Shown here: positions 1-7,297 of the stretch, one piece after another
How the letters are laid out: every line of letters starts with the position of its first letter
Position numbering within the stretch: the first letter of the stretch is position 1
Assembly: GCA_034211175.1 (NCBI GenBank)
Contig: JAXHUH010000194.1
Coordinates: forward strand, 1-17,560
Direction: 5' to 3'
Origin: JAXHUH01 sp034211175
Lineage (GTDB): Bacteria; Actinomycetota; Acidimicrobiia; Acidimicrobiales; CAIXPF01
Length of the DNA stretch: 17,560 bases
The notes under the pieces: model-generated
What the model saw: the letters and a program-made list of their open reading frames with translations, nothing else
What the model was told of the DNA's origin: nothing
Databases searched by the model: none
Translations under genes and position numbers: made by a program

Positions 1-89
1 CCGGCGAGCCCGGCGACGGCCCGACCTCCACGACGGCGTCGACCACCACCACGACCCGGCCCACGACGACCACGACGACCCCGGCCGAC
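1..89. other. Anomalous left edge: Thr/Pro-linker-like coding pattern on the opposite strand
   Basis: Read on the plus strand from base 3, this stretch gives a Thr/Pro-rich linker (PTSTTASTTTTT, then RPTTTTTTPADLQ) of the same style as the linker of the minus-strand SteB-like gene that begins to its right. On the minus strand, in the SteB frame, it gives only Gly/Arg runs, and in the neighbouring frame Val runs, which is what the reverse complement of a Thr linker produces. Both strands therefore look protein-like only up to the CTGCAG at 90-95. No start codon or complete plus-strand gene can be supported. The stretch may be an inverted or chimeric fragment at a contig edge. Confidence 0.45.
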
Positions 90-701
90 CTGCAGGACGA
101 GCGGGCCGCCGGTCGGTGCGGTCGTGGTGGTGCTCGGGGCGCTGGTCGTGGTGGTCGGGACCGTCGACGTCGTCGTCGGCGCCGGGTCCTCCCCGGTCGT
201 GGCCGATATCGCCGCGGCGGAGACCAGCTCGCGCCACACGTCGTTCCACACCTCGGCCCCGGCGGCGCTGCTGTCGACGAGGCCCGCCAACGGGACCAGG
301 TCCTCGCCGTCGGGTGGTTGCGCGGCGGCGGTCACGGTCAGCGTGCCGGCCAGCGCCGCCCCGCTGTCCTCGATCGCGCCGCGCACCGCGCGCAGCGTGT
401 CGGCCTCGGTGCCCTCGACCGTGATCACGAGCAGGGGCTGCTCCTCGATGCGTCCCGACAGCAGCCGCTCGCCGGCCTCGGCCCCCAGCGACTCCCGCAC
501 CTGTTCGAGCCGCGCGACCTGGGCCTCGAGCGCCTCGTTGTCCTCGGTGGTCTCGTCGATCTCGTCCTGGAGGGCGTCGAGGCGGTTCTCGAGCGTGGCG
601 ATCGTGGCGTCGTCGATGAACGCGGAGCCGACGGCCACGCCGAGTGCGAGGGCGAGGAAGATCGCGACGATGCTGACGATGTGGTAGCGGATGTTGATCA
701 C
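1..701 (-). CDS. SteB/MctB-like membrane protein (copper transporter MctB family), partial
   Basis: Start chosen at GTG 701, giving VINIRYHIVSIV, which fits the N-terminus of the MctB family (Rv1698-like). Residues 9-29 form one hydrophobic membrane segment, so most of the protein would lie outside the membrane. Residues about 34-75 form a Leu/Glu-rich coiled coil, followed by a small alpha/beta-like region to about 160, and then a Thr/Pro-rich linker (TTTSTVPTTTTSAPSTTTTAP). The family is known as M. tuberculosis MctB, linked to copper handling, and as corynebacterial SteB, which partners SteA in cytokinesis and cell-wall hydrolase control. It starts 37 bases after the steA stop, matching the usual steA-steB order. 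No strong ribosome site is visible. The frame stays open to the window edge, but after residue 204 (base 90) it turns into Gly/Arg runs that do not resemble the family, so the C-terminal domain is missing or lost at an abnormal join. Division role is inferred from family and context. Confidence 0.8.
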   Translation of the reverse strand, partial: MINIRYHIVSIVAIFLALALGVAVGSAFIDDATIATLENRLDALQDEIDETTEDNEALEAQVARLEQVRESLGAEAGERLLSGRIEEQPLLVITVEGTEADTLRAVRGAIEDSGAALAGTLTVTAAAQPPDGEDLVPLAGLVDSSAAGAEVWNDVWRELVSAAAISATTGEDPAPTTTSTVPTTTTSAPSTTTTAPTGGPLVLQVGRGRRGRRGPGRGGGRRRRGGRAVAGLA

Positions 702-738
702 GACGTCGCCACCGCCGGCGTGATCGGGTCGGCGCTCG

Positions 739-1935
739 TCACAGGGTGATCCAGAAACCGCGCACGATCGTCTGCAGCGGCTCGCTGACCAGGAAGATCA
801 CCACGAGGGCCGCGACCGCGGCGAGGACGAGCCAGCCGAGCTCGCGGGGCTGGACCGTGGTGCGGTAGAGGCGGCTCACCCCGGTCGCGTCGACCAGCGT
901 GGCACCGACCCGCATGCGCACCGCGTAGGTCGACGGCGCCATCCGGGCCGCACCCGGGGTCGCACTGATCGCGGCGCGGTCGCCGACGACCACGATCAGC
1001 TCGGCGCCGCCCTCGTGGGCCAGGAGCACCGCCGCGTCCTCGCTCGGCAGCGGCACCTCGATCTCCTCGCAGCGCAGGCCGAGCTCGTCGACCCGGTTGC
1101 GGCTCTCGACGACCACCTTCTCCCCGCCGACCGCGATGAGCCGCGACACCTTGCGCAGCTCGTCGTCGCCGACCAGGCACAGGTCGCCGACCGCCACGTC
1201 CGGGCGCACGCCGTGGGCCAGTGCGAGCCCGACCCCGCGGTCGACACCGACGACGAGCGGGCGCAGCGCACCCACGTAGCCGCTGTGGCGCAGGGTGGCG
1301 AGCTCATCGGGGGCGCTCGGACCGTTCAGCACGACGAGCACGTGGCGGCCCGCGCAGTCGAGGAACACGTCCTCGGAGTGGACGCCGCCGACGATCAGCT
1401 CGCGGTGCTCGCGCAGCGCGTCCAGCGAGTCGCTGGCGAACTCCTCGAGCTGGTCGCCGAGCGACTCGCGGGCCGCGGTCTGGCGCTTGCGCAGCTCGGC
1501 GGCCTCGTGGCGGTGGCCGCTGCCGACGCGCAGGTCGCCGACGAGCACGTGCGGGCCGATGATCGTCACCCGGTCGCCGTCGGCGACCCGGTGGAGGACC
1601 TGGCTGCCGACGCCGTCGACCACGGGAACACCGGCCAGCGACAGCTCCGACGCCCCGCTGACCTCGGAGGGCGGTGCGACCATCACCGAGCAGTTCACGA
1701 CCGCGGCGACGCCGGCGTCGATGAGGCCCCGTGCCTCGACCTGGCGCAGGTGGGGCGCGTCGACGACCGCGATCTCCCCGGGGGCGAGACGGCGGACGAG
1801 CTGGTTGATGTCGGGGTCGACCCGGGCCGGTCCCGCCACCGTCGTGCGGGGCCGGCGGGTGTGGACGCTCGCTGCCGCCGCCAGCAGGGGGCTCACCTCG
1901 GCGTCGTCGTCGGCCCCGGCGCGCCGCCACCTCAT
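739..1935 (-). CDS. steA: SteA-like cytokinetic ring protein
   Basis: 398 residues. The ATG at 1935 overlaps the recN stop in an ATGA arrangement, which fixes the start and suggests translational coupling. The protein matches the SteA (Rv1697-like) family: a mostly soluble N-terminal part (residues about 40-150, with NCSVMVAPPSEVSG and IIGPHVLVGDL), a helical stretch around 145-180, and a thiamine-pyrophosphokinase-like domain at about 195-330 (RPDVAVGDLCLVGDD at 244-258). One membrane helix at about 366-384 is followed by a short tail. In corynebacteria SteA works with SteB at the septum to control peptidoglycan hydrolysis during daughter-cell separation. The SteB-like gene follows directly, supporting the same pairing here. 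The kinase-like domain has GDLCL where true pyrophosphokinases carry an Asp-rich GDxDS-type motif, so catalysis is doubtful. The family call is from recognition; the role is inferred from homologues. Confidence 0.88.
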   Translation of the reverse strand: MRWRRAGADDDAEVSPLLAAAASVHTRRPRTTVAGPARVDPDINQLVRRLAPGEIAVVDAPHLRQVEARGLIDAGVAAVVNCSVMVAPPSEVSGASELSLAGVPVVDGVGSQVLHRVADGDRVTIIGPHVLVGDLRVGSGHRHEAAELRKRQTAARESLGDQLEEFASDSLDALREHRELIVGGVHSEDVFLDCAGRHVLVVLNGPSAPDELATLRHSGYVGALRPLVVGVDRGVGLALAHGVRPDVAVGDLCLVGDDELRKVSRLIAVGGEKVVVESRNRVDELGLRCEEIEVPLPSEDAAVLLAHEGGAELIVVVGDRAAISATPGAARMAPSTYAVRMRVGATLVDATGVSRLYRTTVQPRELGWLVLAAVAALVVIFLVSEPLQTIVRGFWITL

Positions 1936-3524
1936 CGCGCGCCCTCGCGGGCCACGACGGCCTCGGCGAGCAGCTCGTCGGCGTGGAGGCGGGCCGACCC
2001 GCTCTCGGGCGAGCCCGACAGCATGCGGGACAGCTCGACGACCCGTTCGTCGTGGTCGAGCACCCGGGCGAGCGACACCGTCCCCGCGCCGTCGGTCGCC
2101 TTCTCCACCGCGACCTGGGCATCGGCCCACGCCGCGACCTGCGCGAGGTGGGTCACCACGAACACCTGGTGGGAGGCGCCGATGCGGGCCAGCGCCCGTC
2201 CGACCGCGGTCGCCGCCGAGCCGCCGATGCCGGCATCGACCTCGTCGAAGACCAGGGTCGGTGGGGCGTTGGTCAGCACGAGGCGGATGGCCAGCATCGT
2301 ACGGGCGAGCTCGCCGCCGGAGGCGACCTTGATCAACGGCATCGGCGGCGAGCCCGGGTTCGCCGACACGAGCAGCTCGACCTCGTCGCCGGGGTCGGCG
2401 CCGACCGCGACCTCGATCTCGGCGTGGGGCATGGCCAGCTCGTGGAGGTGCTCGACCGTGCGCGACGCCAGCCCGGGCGCCGCGGCGCGCCGGGCCGCCC
2501 CGACGGTCGCCTCCTCGCGGGCGATCTCGTCGCGGGTCGTCGCCGCGGACTCGTCGAGCACCGCGGCCCGGTCCTCCCACGCGGCGAGCTCGTCGAGGCG
2601 CTCCTGTTGCTCGGCCGCGTAGCGGGCCACGGCCTCGAGGTCCTCGCCGTACTTGCGGCACAGGTCGCGCAGCGCCCGGCGCCGGGCGCGCACCTCGGCG
2701 AGGCGCTCGGGGTCGGGTTCGATCATCTCCGCGGCGTCGCGCAGGTCCGACGCCAGCTCCGACAGCTCCGCCGACAGCGCCCGTCCGCGGGCCTCGATCT
2801 CGCGGTACGGCCCCCGGTCCCGCAGCGCGGCGACCGCCTCGGCGAGGCGGTCGGACGAGCCGCCGTCGCCGCCGAGGGCCTCGAGCGCGGCCTCCGCCGC
2901 CTCGCGGTGGGCGACGGCGTCGGCGAGCCGGTCCTCCTCCTCGGAGAGCTGGGCGTCCTCGTCGACGTCGCCGACGCCGACCTCGTTGATCTCCGCGAGC
3001 TGGAAGCGCAGCAGGTCGATCTCTCTCGCCCGCGCCCGGGGGTCGCCGCCGAGCCCCGCCAGGTCGCGCTCGATGGCGGAGAGGCGGGCGCGGGCGTCGG
3101 TCAGCGGCCCGAGGTCGACGGCACCGAACGCGTCGAGCAGGTCGCGCTGGGCTGCCGGCCGCAGCAGCGACTGGTGGGCGTGCTGGCCGTGGAGATCGAC
3201 GAGGCGGGCGCCGACCTCGGCGAGCTGGCCCGCGGTGGCCATCCGGCCGTCGACGTAGGCGCGTGAGCGGCCGTCGCGGGGGACGACCCGGGCGAGCACG
3301 ATCTCGTCGTCCCCGTCGACGAACCGGCCCTCCACCCGGGCCTCGTCGGCACCGGGGCGGACGAGGGCCGAGTCGGCGCGACCGCCGACGAGGAGGTCGA
3401 TCGCCTCCACGACGAGCGTCTTGCCCGCCCCCGTCTCACCGGTGAACGCGGTCATCCCGGTGCCGAAGGTGAGCGCCAGGTGCTCGATGATCCCGAGGTC
3501 CTCGACCTGCAGCTCGACCAGCAT
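1932..3524 (-). CDS. recN: DNA repair protein RecN
   Basis: 530 residues, close to the usual RecN length (about 550). SMC-like ATPase that acts in double-strand-break repair with RecA. Residues 29-36 (GETGAGKT) are the Walker A site. LDLHGQHAHQSLL-type sequence at 109-121 is a RecN hallmark. Residues about 140-345 are Glu/Ala/Arg-rich coiled coil. The ABC signature is SGGELAR (402-408), Walker B is LVFDEVDAGIGG (424-435), and the switch histidine lies in VVTHLAQV (456-463). I chose the ATG at 3524 over the upstream in-frame ATG at 3557 because it gives the conserved MLVELQVEDLGII start and has GGAAGGA nine bases upstream. The stop overlaps the steA start. Upstream lies nadK after 131 bases in which I see no clear terminator, so read-through from nadK is likely. 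Confidence 0.96.
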   Translation of the reverse strand: MLVELQVEDLGIIEHLALTFGTGMTAFTGETGAGKTLVVEAIDLLVGGRADSALVRPGADEARVEGRFVDGDDEIVLARVVPRDGRSRAYVDGRMATAGQLAEVGARLVDLHGQHAHQSLLRPAAQRDLLDAFGAVDLGPLTDARARLSAIERDLAGLGGDPRARAREIDLLRFQLAEINEVGVGDVDEDAQLSEEEDRLADAVAHREAAEAALEALGGDGGSSDRLAEAVAALRDRGPYREIEARGRALSAELSELASDLRDAAEMIEPDPERLAEVRARRRALRDLCRKYGEDLEAVARYAAEQQERLDELAAWEDRAAVLDESAATTRDEIAREEATVGAARRAAAPGLASRTVEHLHELAMPHAEIEVAVGADPGDEVELLVSANPGSPPMPLIKVASGGELARTMLAIRLVLTNAPPTLVFDEVDAGIGGSAATAVGRALARIGASHQVFVVTHLAQVAAWADAQVAVEKATDGAGTVSLARVLDHDERVVELSRMLSGSPESGSARLHADELLAEAVVAREGAR

Positions 3525-3533
3525 TCCCTCGAA

Positions 3534-3540
3534 TCCTTCC
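3534..3540 (-). promoter_or_regulatory. Ribosome binding site of recN (decides the start)
   Basis: GGAAGGA on the minus strand, nine bases before the ATG at 3524. It supports that start rather than the upstream in-frame ATG at 3557, which would place this site inside the coding region. Confidence 0.6.
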
Positions 3541-3655
3541 AGGCCCGATGGTTCCACATCGCCCCGTCGTCCTCGGGCCGAGGCGACCCGCGACCACCGG
3601 TCCGGTTCTCAGGGCTACCAGGTGAGCGGGGCTGTTCGGCGCGACCCCTCCAGGC

Positions 3656-4516
3656 TCAACGATCGTTCAGGCCGAACTTGGTCTTGAGGATCTGGTGGAA
3701 GTCCCGGGCCTCGAACCGCACGAACCGGGCGGGCCGGGCCGATGCGGTGCACACCACGCTGTCGCCTTCGCTGAGGACCCCCTGGGGCTCGCCGTCGATG
3801 ACCAGCGACGCCGGCCGGTAGTTGTCGACGGTGAGCCGCATGATCGTACGCGGCTCGAGCACCAACGTGCGGTCGAAGAGCATGTGGGGCGCCACGGCGG
3901 TGAGCAGCAGCGCCCGGTGGCCCGGCGCCACGATCGGGCCCCTGGCCGAGAGCGAGTAGGCCGTCGAACCGGTCGGCGTCGCCACGATGAGGCCGTCCGC
4001 CGTGTAGGTCGTGAAGTAGGTGCCGTCGATGTCGACCCGCAGCCGGGTGGTCTGCCCCGACGGGGTCCGCTCGACCGACGCCTCGTTGAGCGCCACGTGG
4101 GCCCCCGGGGCGACGTCGCCGGACGGCGCGTCGACGGTCACGTCGAGCTGCATCCGCTCCTCGATCGAGTGCTCGCCGGCGAGGAACCGGCGCACGGCCT
4201 CCTCCATGTCGGGCGGCTCGACGGCGGTCAGGTACCCGAGGTGGCCGGCGTTGATGCCGAGCACCGGCACGTCGGCCGGCGCCACCAGGTGCACCGTCCG
4301 CAGGATCGTGCCGTCGCCGCCGACGCTGATCGCCAGGTCGAGGCCGGCGACGAACTCGTCGGGCCCCACGGCGAGCTCGTCGAGGCCGAGGGCCGGCGCG
4401 TCCTCCGGGAGCAGCCGGACGAGATGGCCGGCCCCGCGCAACCAGTCGGCGACCCGACGACCCAGCGCGAGCGCCTCGTCGCGGTGCTGGTGGACGACGA
4501 CGCCGAACGTCTTCAC
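3656..4516 (-). CDS. nadK: NAD kinase
   Basis: 286 residues, typical for bacterial NAD kinase (ATP- or polyphosphate-dependent phosphorylation of NAD to NADP, cytosolic). The start is the GTG at 4516, which overlaps the tlyA stop as GTGA; the sequence then reads KTFGVVVHQHRDEA, as expected for the family N-terminus. The long in-frame extension upstream to 4828 is Arg-rich shadow of tlyA and was discarded. GGDGT at residues 66-70 is the nucleotide-binding motif with the key Asp. LNE at 143-145 binds the substrate. DGLIVATPTGSTAYSLSARGP at 174-194 is the second family motif; the usual Ala-Gly-Gly-Pro is here Ala-Arg-Gly-Pro. A GGAGG-like ribosome site lies about ten bases upstream. The gene sits in the conserved tlyA-nadK-recN order of actinobacteria. 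Confidence 0.96.
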   Translation of the reverse strand: MKTFGVVVHQHRDEALALGRRVADWLRGAGHLVRLLPEDAPALGLDELAVGPDEFVAGLDLAISVGGDGTILRTVHLVAPADVPVLGINAGHLGYLTAVEPPDMEEAVRRFLAGEHSIEERMQLDVTVDAPSGDVAPGAHVALNEASVERTPSGQTTRLRVDIDGTYFTTYTADGLIVATPTGSTAYSLSARGPIVAPGHRALLLTAVAPHMLFDRTLVLEPRTIMRLTVDNYRPASLVIDGEPQGVLSEGDSVVCTASARPARFVRFEARDFHQILKTKFGLNDR

Positions 4517-5430
4517 GACGCCCCACCCTCCGCCGTGCGATCGCCGTCGCCGTGGCGCCCGTCCTCGGGCCCGCCGGCCCCGGGGGGCGCGGCGCCACCG
4601 TCGGGCCCGCCCTCGTCGGGGATCGGGTGACCGGCGATCTCGGCCACGACCGCGTCGAGCGCCGCCGCGTCGAGGGGCTCGCCCCGGTCGGGCGCGGCCG
4701 CCGGGCGCAGGTGGAGCACGAACTCGACGTTGCCGTCCCCGCCCCGGATCGAGGACGGTCCGACGCCGACGGCGATCGCGCCGGCCGTCGCGAACGCGTC
4801 GACGACCTCGCCGAGCACCCGGCGCCACACCCGCGAGTCGCGAATGATGCCCCGGCCCTTCGACGCTTCACGCCGCCCGGCCTCGAACTGGGGCTTCACC
4901 AGCACGACGAGGTCACCGCCGTCGCGGACGAGGCCGACGAGCGCCGGCGCGACCCGGCCGAGGGAGATGAACGACAGGTCGGCGGTGACGACATCCACCG
5001 GCCCGGCGATGTCGTCGGCCGAGACCGAGCGGATGTCGGTGCGCTCGCGGGCGTCGACGAGCGGGTGCTCCCGAATCGTGGGGTGGAGCTGGCCGTAGCC
5101 GACGTCGATCGCCACCACCGAGGCGGCGCCCCGCTGGAGCAGGCAGTCGCAGAACCCTCCGGTCGATGCGCCGGCGTCGAGCGCGCGGCGACCGTCGACG
5201 TCGATGGCGAAGCGGTCGAGCGCGCCGTCGAGCTTCTCGCCGCCCCGACCGACGAAGCGGGGTGGCGGGCCGATCAGCTCGACCGGCTCGGCCGGCGACA
5301 CCTGTCGGGCCGCCTTCGTGGCGGACGCACCGGCGACGAGCACCCGCCCGGAGGTGATCATCTCCCGGGCCTGCTCACGTGACGACGCGATGCCGCGTCG
5401 GACGAGCTCGGCGTCGAGGCGGCGACGGAT
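4513..5430 (-). CDS. tlyA: TlyA-family rRNA 2'-O-methyltransferase (S4 domain + methyltransferase), start unresolved
   Basis: TlyA methylates ribose 2'-OH groups on 16S and, in some species, 23S rRNA, affecting capreomycin sensitivity. Numbering from base 5430: an S4 RNA-binding domain at about 3-60 (RRRLDAELVRRGIASSREQA), the linker GRGGEKL, SAM-binding LDAGASTGGF (84-93), and the catalytic Lys-Asp-Lys-Glu set at K66, D151 (TADLSF), K179 (VKPQFE) and E236 (NVEF). The C-terminal 30 or so residues are Gly/Pro/Asp-rich and not conserved. The stop overlaps the nadK start. The start is a problem. The first in-frame ATG (5361) has no well-placed ribosome site and cuts off half of the S4 domain, and no ATG, GTG or TTG lies in frame between it and the HAD gene end. 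A GTG at 5444 overlaps the HAD stop as GTGA exactly where a start is expected, but in another frame; one extra base near 5431-5441 would join them. Coordinates mark the conserved frame, not a proven start. Confidence 0.9.
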   Translation of the reverse strand: MRRRLDAELVRRGIASSREQAREMITSGRVLVAGASATKAARQVSPAEPVELIGPPPRFVGRGGEKLDGALDRFAIDVDGRRALDAGASTGGFCDCLLQRGAASVVAIDVGYGQLHPTIREHPLVDARERTDIRSVSADDIAGPVDVVTADLSFISLGRVAPALVGLVRDGGDLVVLVKPQFEAGRREASKGRGIIRDSRVWRRVLGEVVDAFATAGAIAVGVGPSSIRGGDGNVEFVLHLRPAAAPDRGEPLDAAALDAVVAEIAGHPIPDEGGPDGGAAPPGAGGPEDGRHGDGDRTAEGGAS

Positions 5431-5440
5431 CGGACGGCCC

Positions 5441-6184
5441 TCACGCGGACATCGCCCGCACGGCCTCGGCGAGGTCCGCGCTGACGAGGTCGGGCTCGGG
5501 ATCGGTCGGCAGGTCCTCGGCCGTGGTCACACCGGAGAGGACGAGGCCCCACGTGTAGCCCAGCGTCCGGGCGAAGGCGCCGTCGGTGTCGGGCCGGTCG
5601 CCGATGACGACGCCGGTCGGACCGAGCCGGCGGCGCACGAGGCGGGCCATCGGCTCGTTCGGCTTGCCGGCGACCTCGGGGGCGACGCCGGTCGCGGTGG
5701 CGATCGACGCCAGGATCGCCCCGCCGCCGGGGATCGGGCCGTCGGGCGTCGGGTACGTGGGATCGTCGTTGGTGCCGACCAGGCGGGCGCCGTCGCGCAC
5801 CGCCACGCTGGCCGCGGTCATCCGGGCGTAGTCGAAGTCGGTGTGGTAGCCGACGACCACGACGTCGGCCGGCCCGTCGGCCACGGGGCGGGCGCCGCGA
5901 CGCTCGAGCGCCTCGGTCACCCCGGGCCCGGCGCACACGAGGGCGGTCTCGCCCGGTTCGACCAGCTCGGCGGCGGCCATCGCCGAGCTGATCACGTCGC
6001 CCTCCGCGGGCACGCCGAACCGGGCGAGCTTGGCCTCCTGCTCGCCCAGGCGGCGCGACGAGTTGTTCGTCACGAACAGCACCTCGTGGCCGGCGTCCCG
6101 CAACGAGGCGACGGCCTCGGCGGCACCCGGGATCGCCTGGTCGGCGAGCCACAGCACGCCGTCGAGATCGAGCACCCATCCCAT
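5441..6184 (-). CDS. HAD-IIA (NagD-like) phosphatase
   Basis: 247 residues from the ATG at 6184. HAD motif I is DLDGVLW with nucleophile D6 and D8; motif II is FVTNNSSR (37-44); motif III lysine K174 lies in GKPNEPM; motif IV is VIGDRPDTDG (193-202). The cap between motifs II and III (about 60-170) is the C2 type of the NagD/AUM/pyridoxal-phosphatase group. The M. tuberculosis gene in this position (Rv1692) is a glycerol-3-phosphate phosphatase, so a small phosphorylated metabolite is likely, but the substrate cannot be read from sequence. A GTG at 6226 would add 14 residues with no family resemblance, so the ATG just before the hydrophobic first strand is preferred, though its ribosome site is weak. 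It ends directly against tlyA. A 93-base gap separates it from korB. Confidence 0.9.
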   Translation of the reverse strand: MGWVLDLDGVLWLADQAIPGAAEAVASLRDAGHEVLFVTNNSSRRLGEQEAKLARFGVPAEGDVISSAMAAAELVEPGETALVCAGPGVTEALERRGARPVADGPADVVVVGYHTDFDYARMTAASVAVRDGARLVGTNDDPTYPTPDGPIPGGGAILASIATATGVAPEVAGKPNEPMARLVRRRLGPTGVVIGDRPDTDGAFARTLGYTWGLVLSGVTTAEDLPTDPEPDLVSADLAEAVRAMSA

Positions 6185-6277
6185 CGGCGCCCATGCTGAC
6201 CGGCGCAGCGGGCGCGTGCCAAGCACTCGCCGCTCGGTCGTGGCGTCAACCCGTGGCGCGCCGCCCCGCCGGTGGGC

Positions 6278-7297
6278 TCAGGAGACGGTCCAGGTCGGCC
6301 GGGAGTGGAGCAGCGCGGCGAGGTCGCCCGGGCCGCGCTCGGACTGGGCCTCGAGGAGCTGCTGGGACGCCGAGCTGCCGTAGTCGGGCCGATCGACGGC
6401 CCGCAGCACCCCGATCGGCGTCGGCTCGAACGGCCCCCGCGACAGGCGGCTCAGCAGGTAGGCGATGCCGGGATCGGCCCGGGTCTCGTCGTGGACGAGG
6501 AGCCGCTCCGCGCCGACCTCGGCCACGTCGACGATCCGGGCGACGCCGTCGTCGATCACCACGCCGTGCTCGCCGTTCTCACCGAAGCGGATCGGCTCGC
6601 CGTGGGTGAGCGGGATCAGCATCTCGTCGCGGTTGGCCTTCTTGGTGATCTGCTCGAACGCACCGTCGTTGAACACGTTGCAGTTCTGGTAGATCTCGAC
6701 GAACGCGGCGCCCCGGTGGTTGATGGCGCGGCGCATCATCTCCTGCATGTGGCCCCGGTCCATGTCGTGGGTCCGGGCCACGAACGACGCCTCCGCGCCG
6801 AGCGCCAGGCTGAGCGCGTTGAACGGGCTGTCGAGCGAGCCCATCGGCGACGACTTGGTGATCTTGCCGACCTCGCTCGTGGGCGAGTACTGCCCCTTCG
6901 TGAGCCCGTAGATCTGGTTGTTGAACAGCAGGAGGTTGAGGTTGACGTTGCGGCGCAGCGCGTGGATCAGGTGGTTGCCACCGATCGACAGGAAGTCGCC
7001 GTCACCGCCGACGACCCAGACGTCGAGGTCGGGCCGGGCCATGGCCAGGCCGGTGGCGATCGCCGGTGCCCGGCCGTGGATGCTGTGCATCCCGTAGGTG
7101 TTCATGTAGTACGGGAACCGGGCGGCGCAGCCGATGCCCGAGATGAACACGGTGTTCTCGCGGCGCACGCCGAGCTCGGGCATGAGCAGCTGCACGGCGG
7201 TGAGGATGGAGTAGTCACCGCAGCCCGGGCACCAGCGGACCTCCTGGTCGCTCGACCAGTCCTTGCGGGTGGTGACGGGGACGTCGAGGTCGGTCAT
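6278..7297 (-). CDS. korB: 2-oxoacid:ferredoxin oxidoreductase, beta subunit (probably 2-oxoglutarate)
   Basis: 339 residues. Catalytic, thiamine-diphosphate-binding subunit that oxidatively decarboxylates a 2-oxoacid to acyl-CoA and passes electrons to ferredoxin. Cys23 and Cys26 (WCPGCGDYS), Cys57 (SGIGCAAR) and Cys206 (YQNCNVFND) fit the four ligands of the [4Fe-4S] cluster of this family. GDGD at 98-101 with NNQIYGLTKGQYSPTS (126-141) forms the TPP-Mg site. The ATG at 7297 overlaps the korA stop as ATGA, so the subunits are made in coupled fashion. The close match to the mycobacterial KorB pattern suggests 2-oxoglutarate as substrate, giving a ferredoxin-linked TCA step, but related enzymes for pyruvate or branched-chain acids share these motifs. 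No separate ferredoxin gene is present nearby. Confidence 0.94.
   Translation of the reverse strand: MTDLDVPVTTRKDWSSDQEVRWCPGCGDYSILTAVQLLMPELGVRRENTVFISGIGCAARFPYYMNTYGMHSIHGRAPAIATGLAMARPDLDVWVVGGDGDFLSIGGNHLIHALRRNVNLNLLLFNNQIYGLTKGQYSPTSEVGKITKSSPMGSLDSPFNALSLALGAEASFVARTHDMDRGHMQEMMRRAINHRGAAFVEIYQNCNVFNDGAFEQITKKANRDEMLIPLTHGEPIRFGENGEHGVVIDDGVARIVDVAEVGAERLLVHDETRADPGIAYLLSRLSRGPFEPTPIGVLRAVDRPDYGSSASQQLLEAQSERGPGDLAALLHSRPTWTVS

Noticed and set aside
1015..2622. 535-residue open frame on the plus strand opposite steA and recN
   Set aside because: It is the antisense shadow of two well-recognised genes; composition is Ala/Arg/Asp/His-rich with no family resemblance.
6185..6277. Possible promoter for the HAD-tlyA-nadK-recN cluster (TTGACG at a -35-like position)
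   Set aside because: No acceptable -10 is present at 16-19 bases; the hexamer alone is not sufficient.
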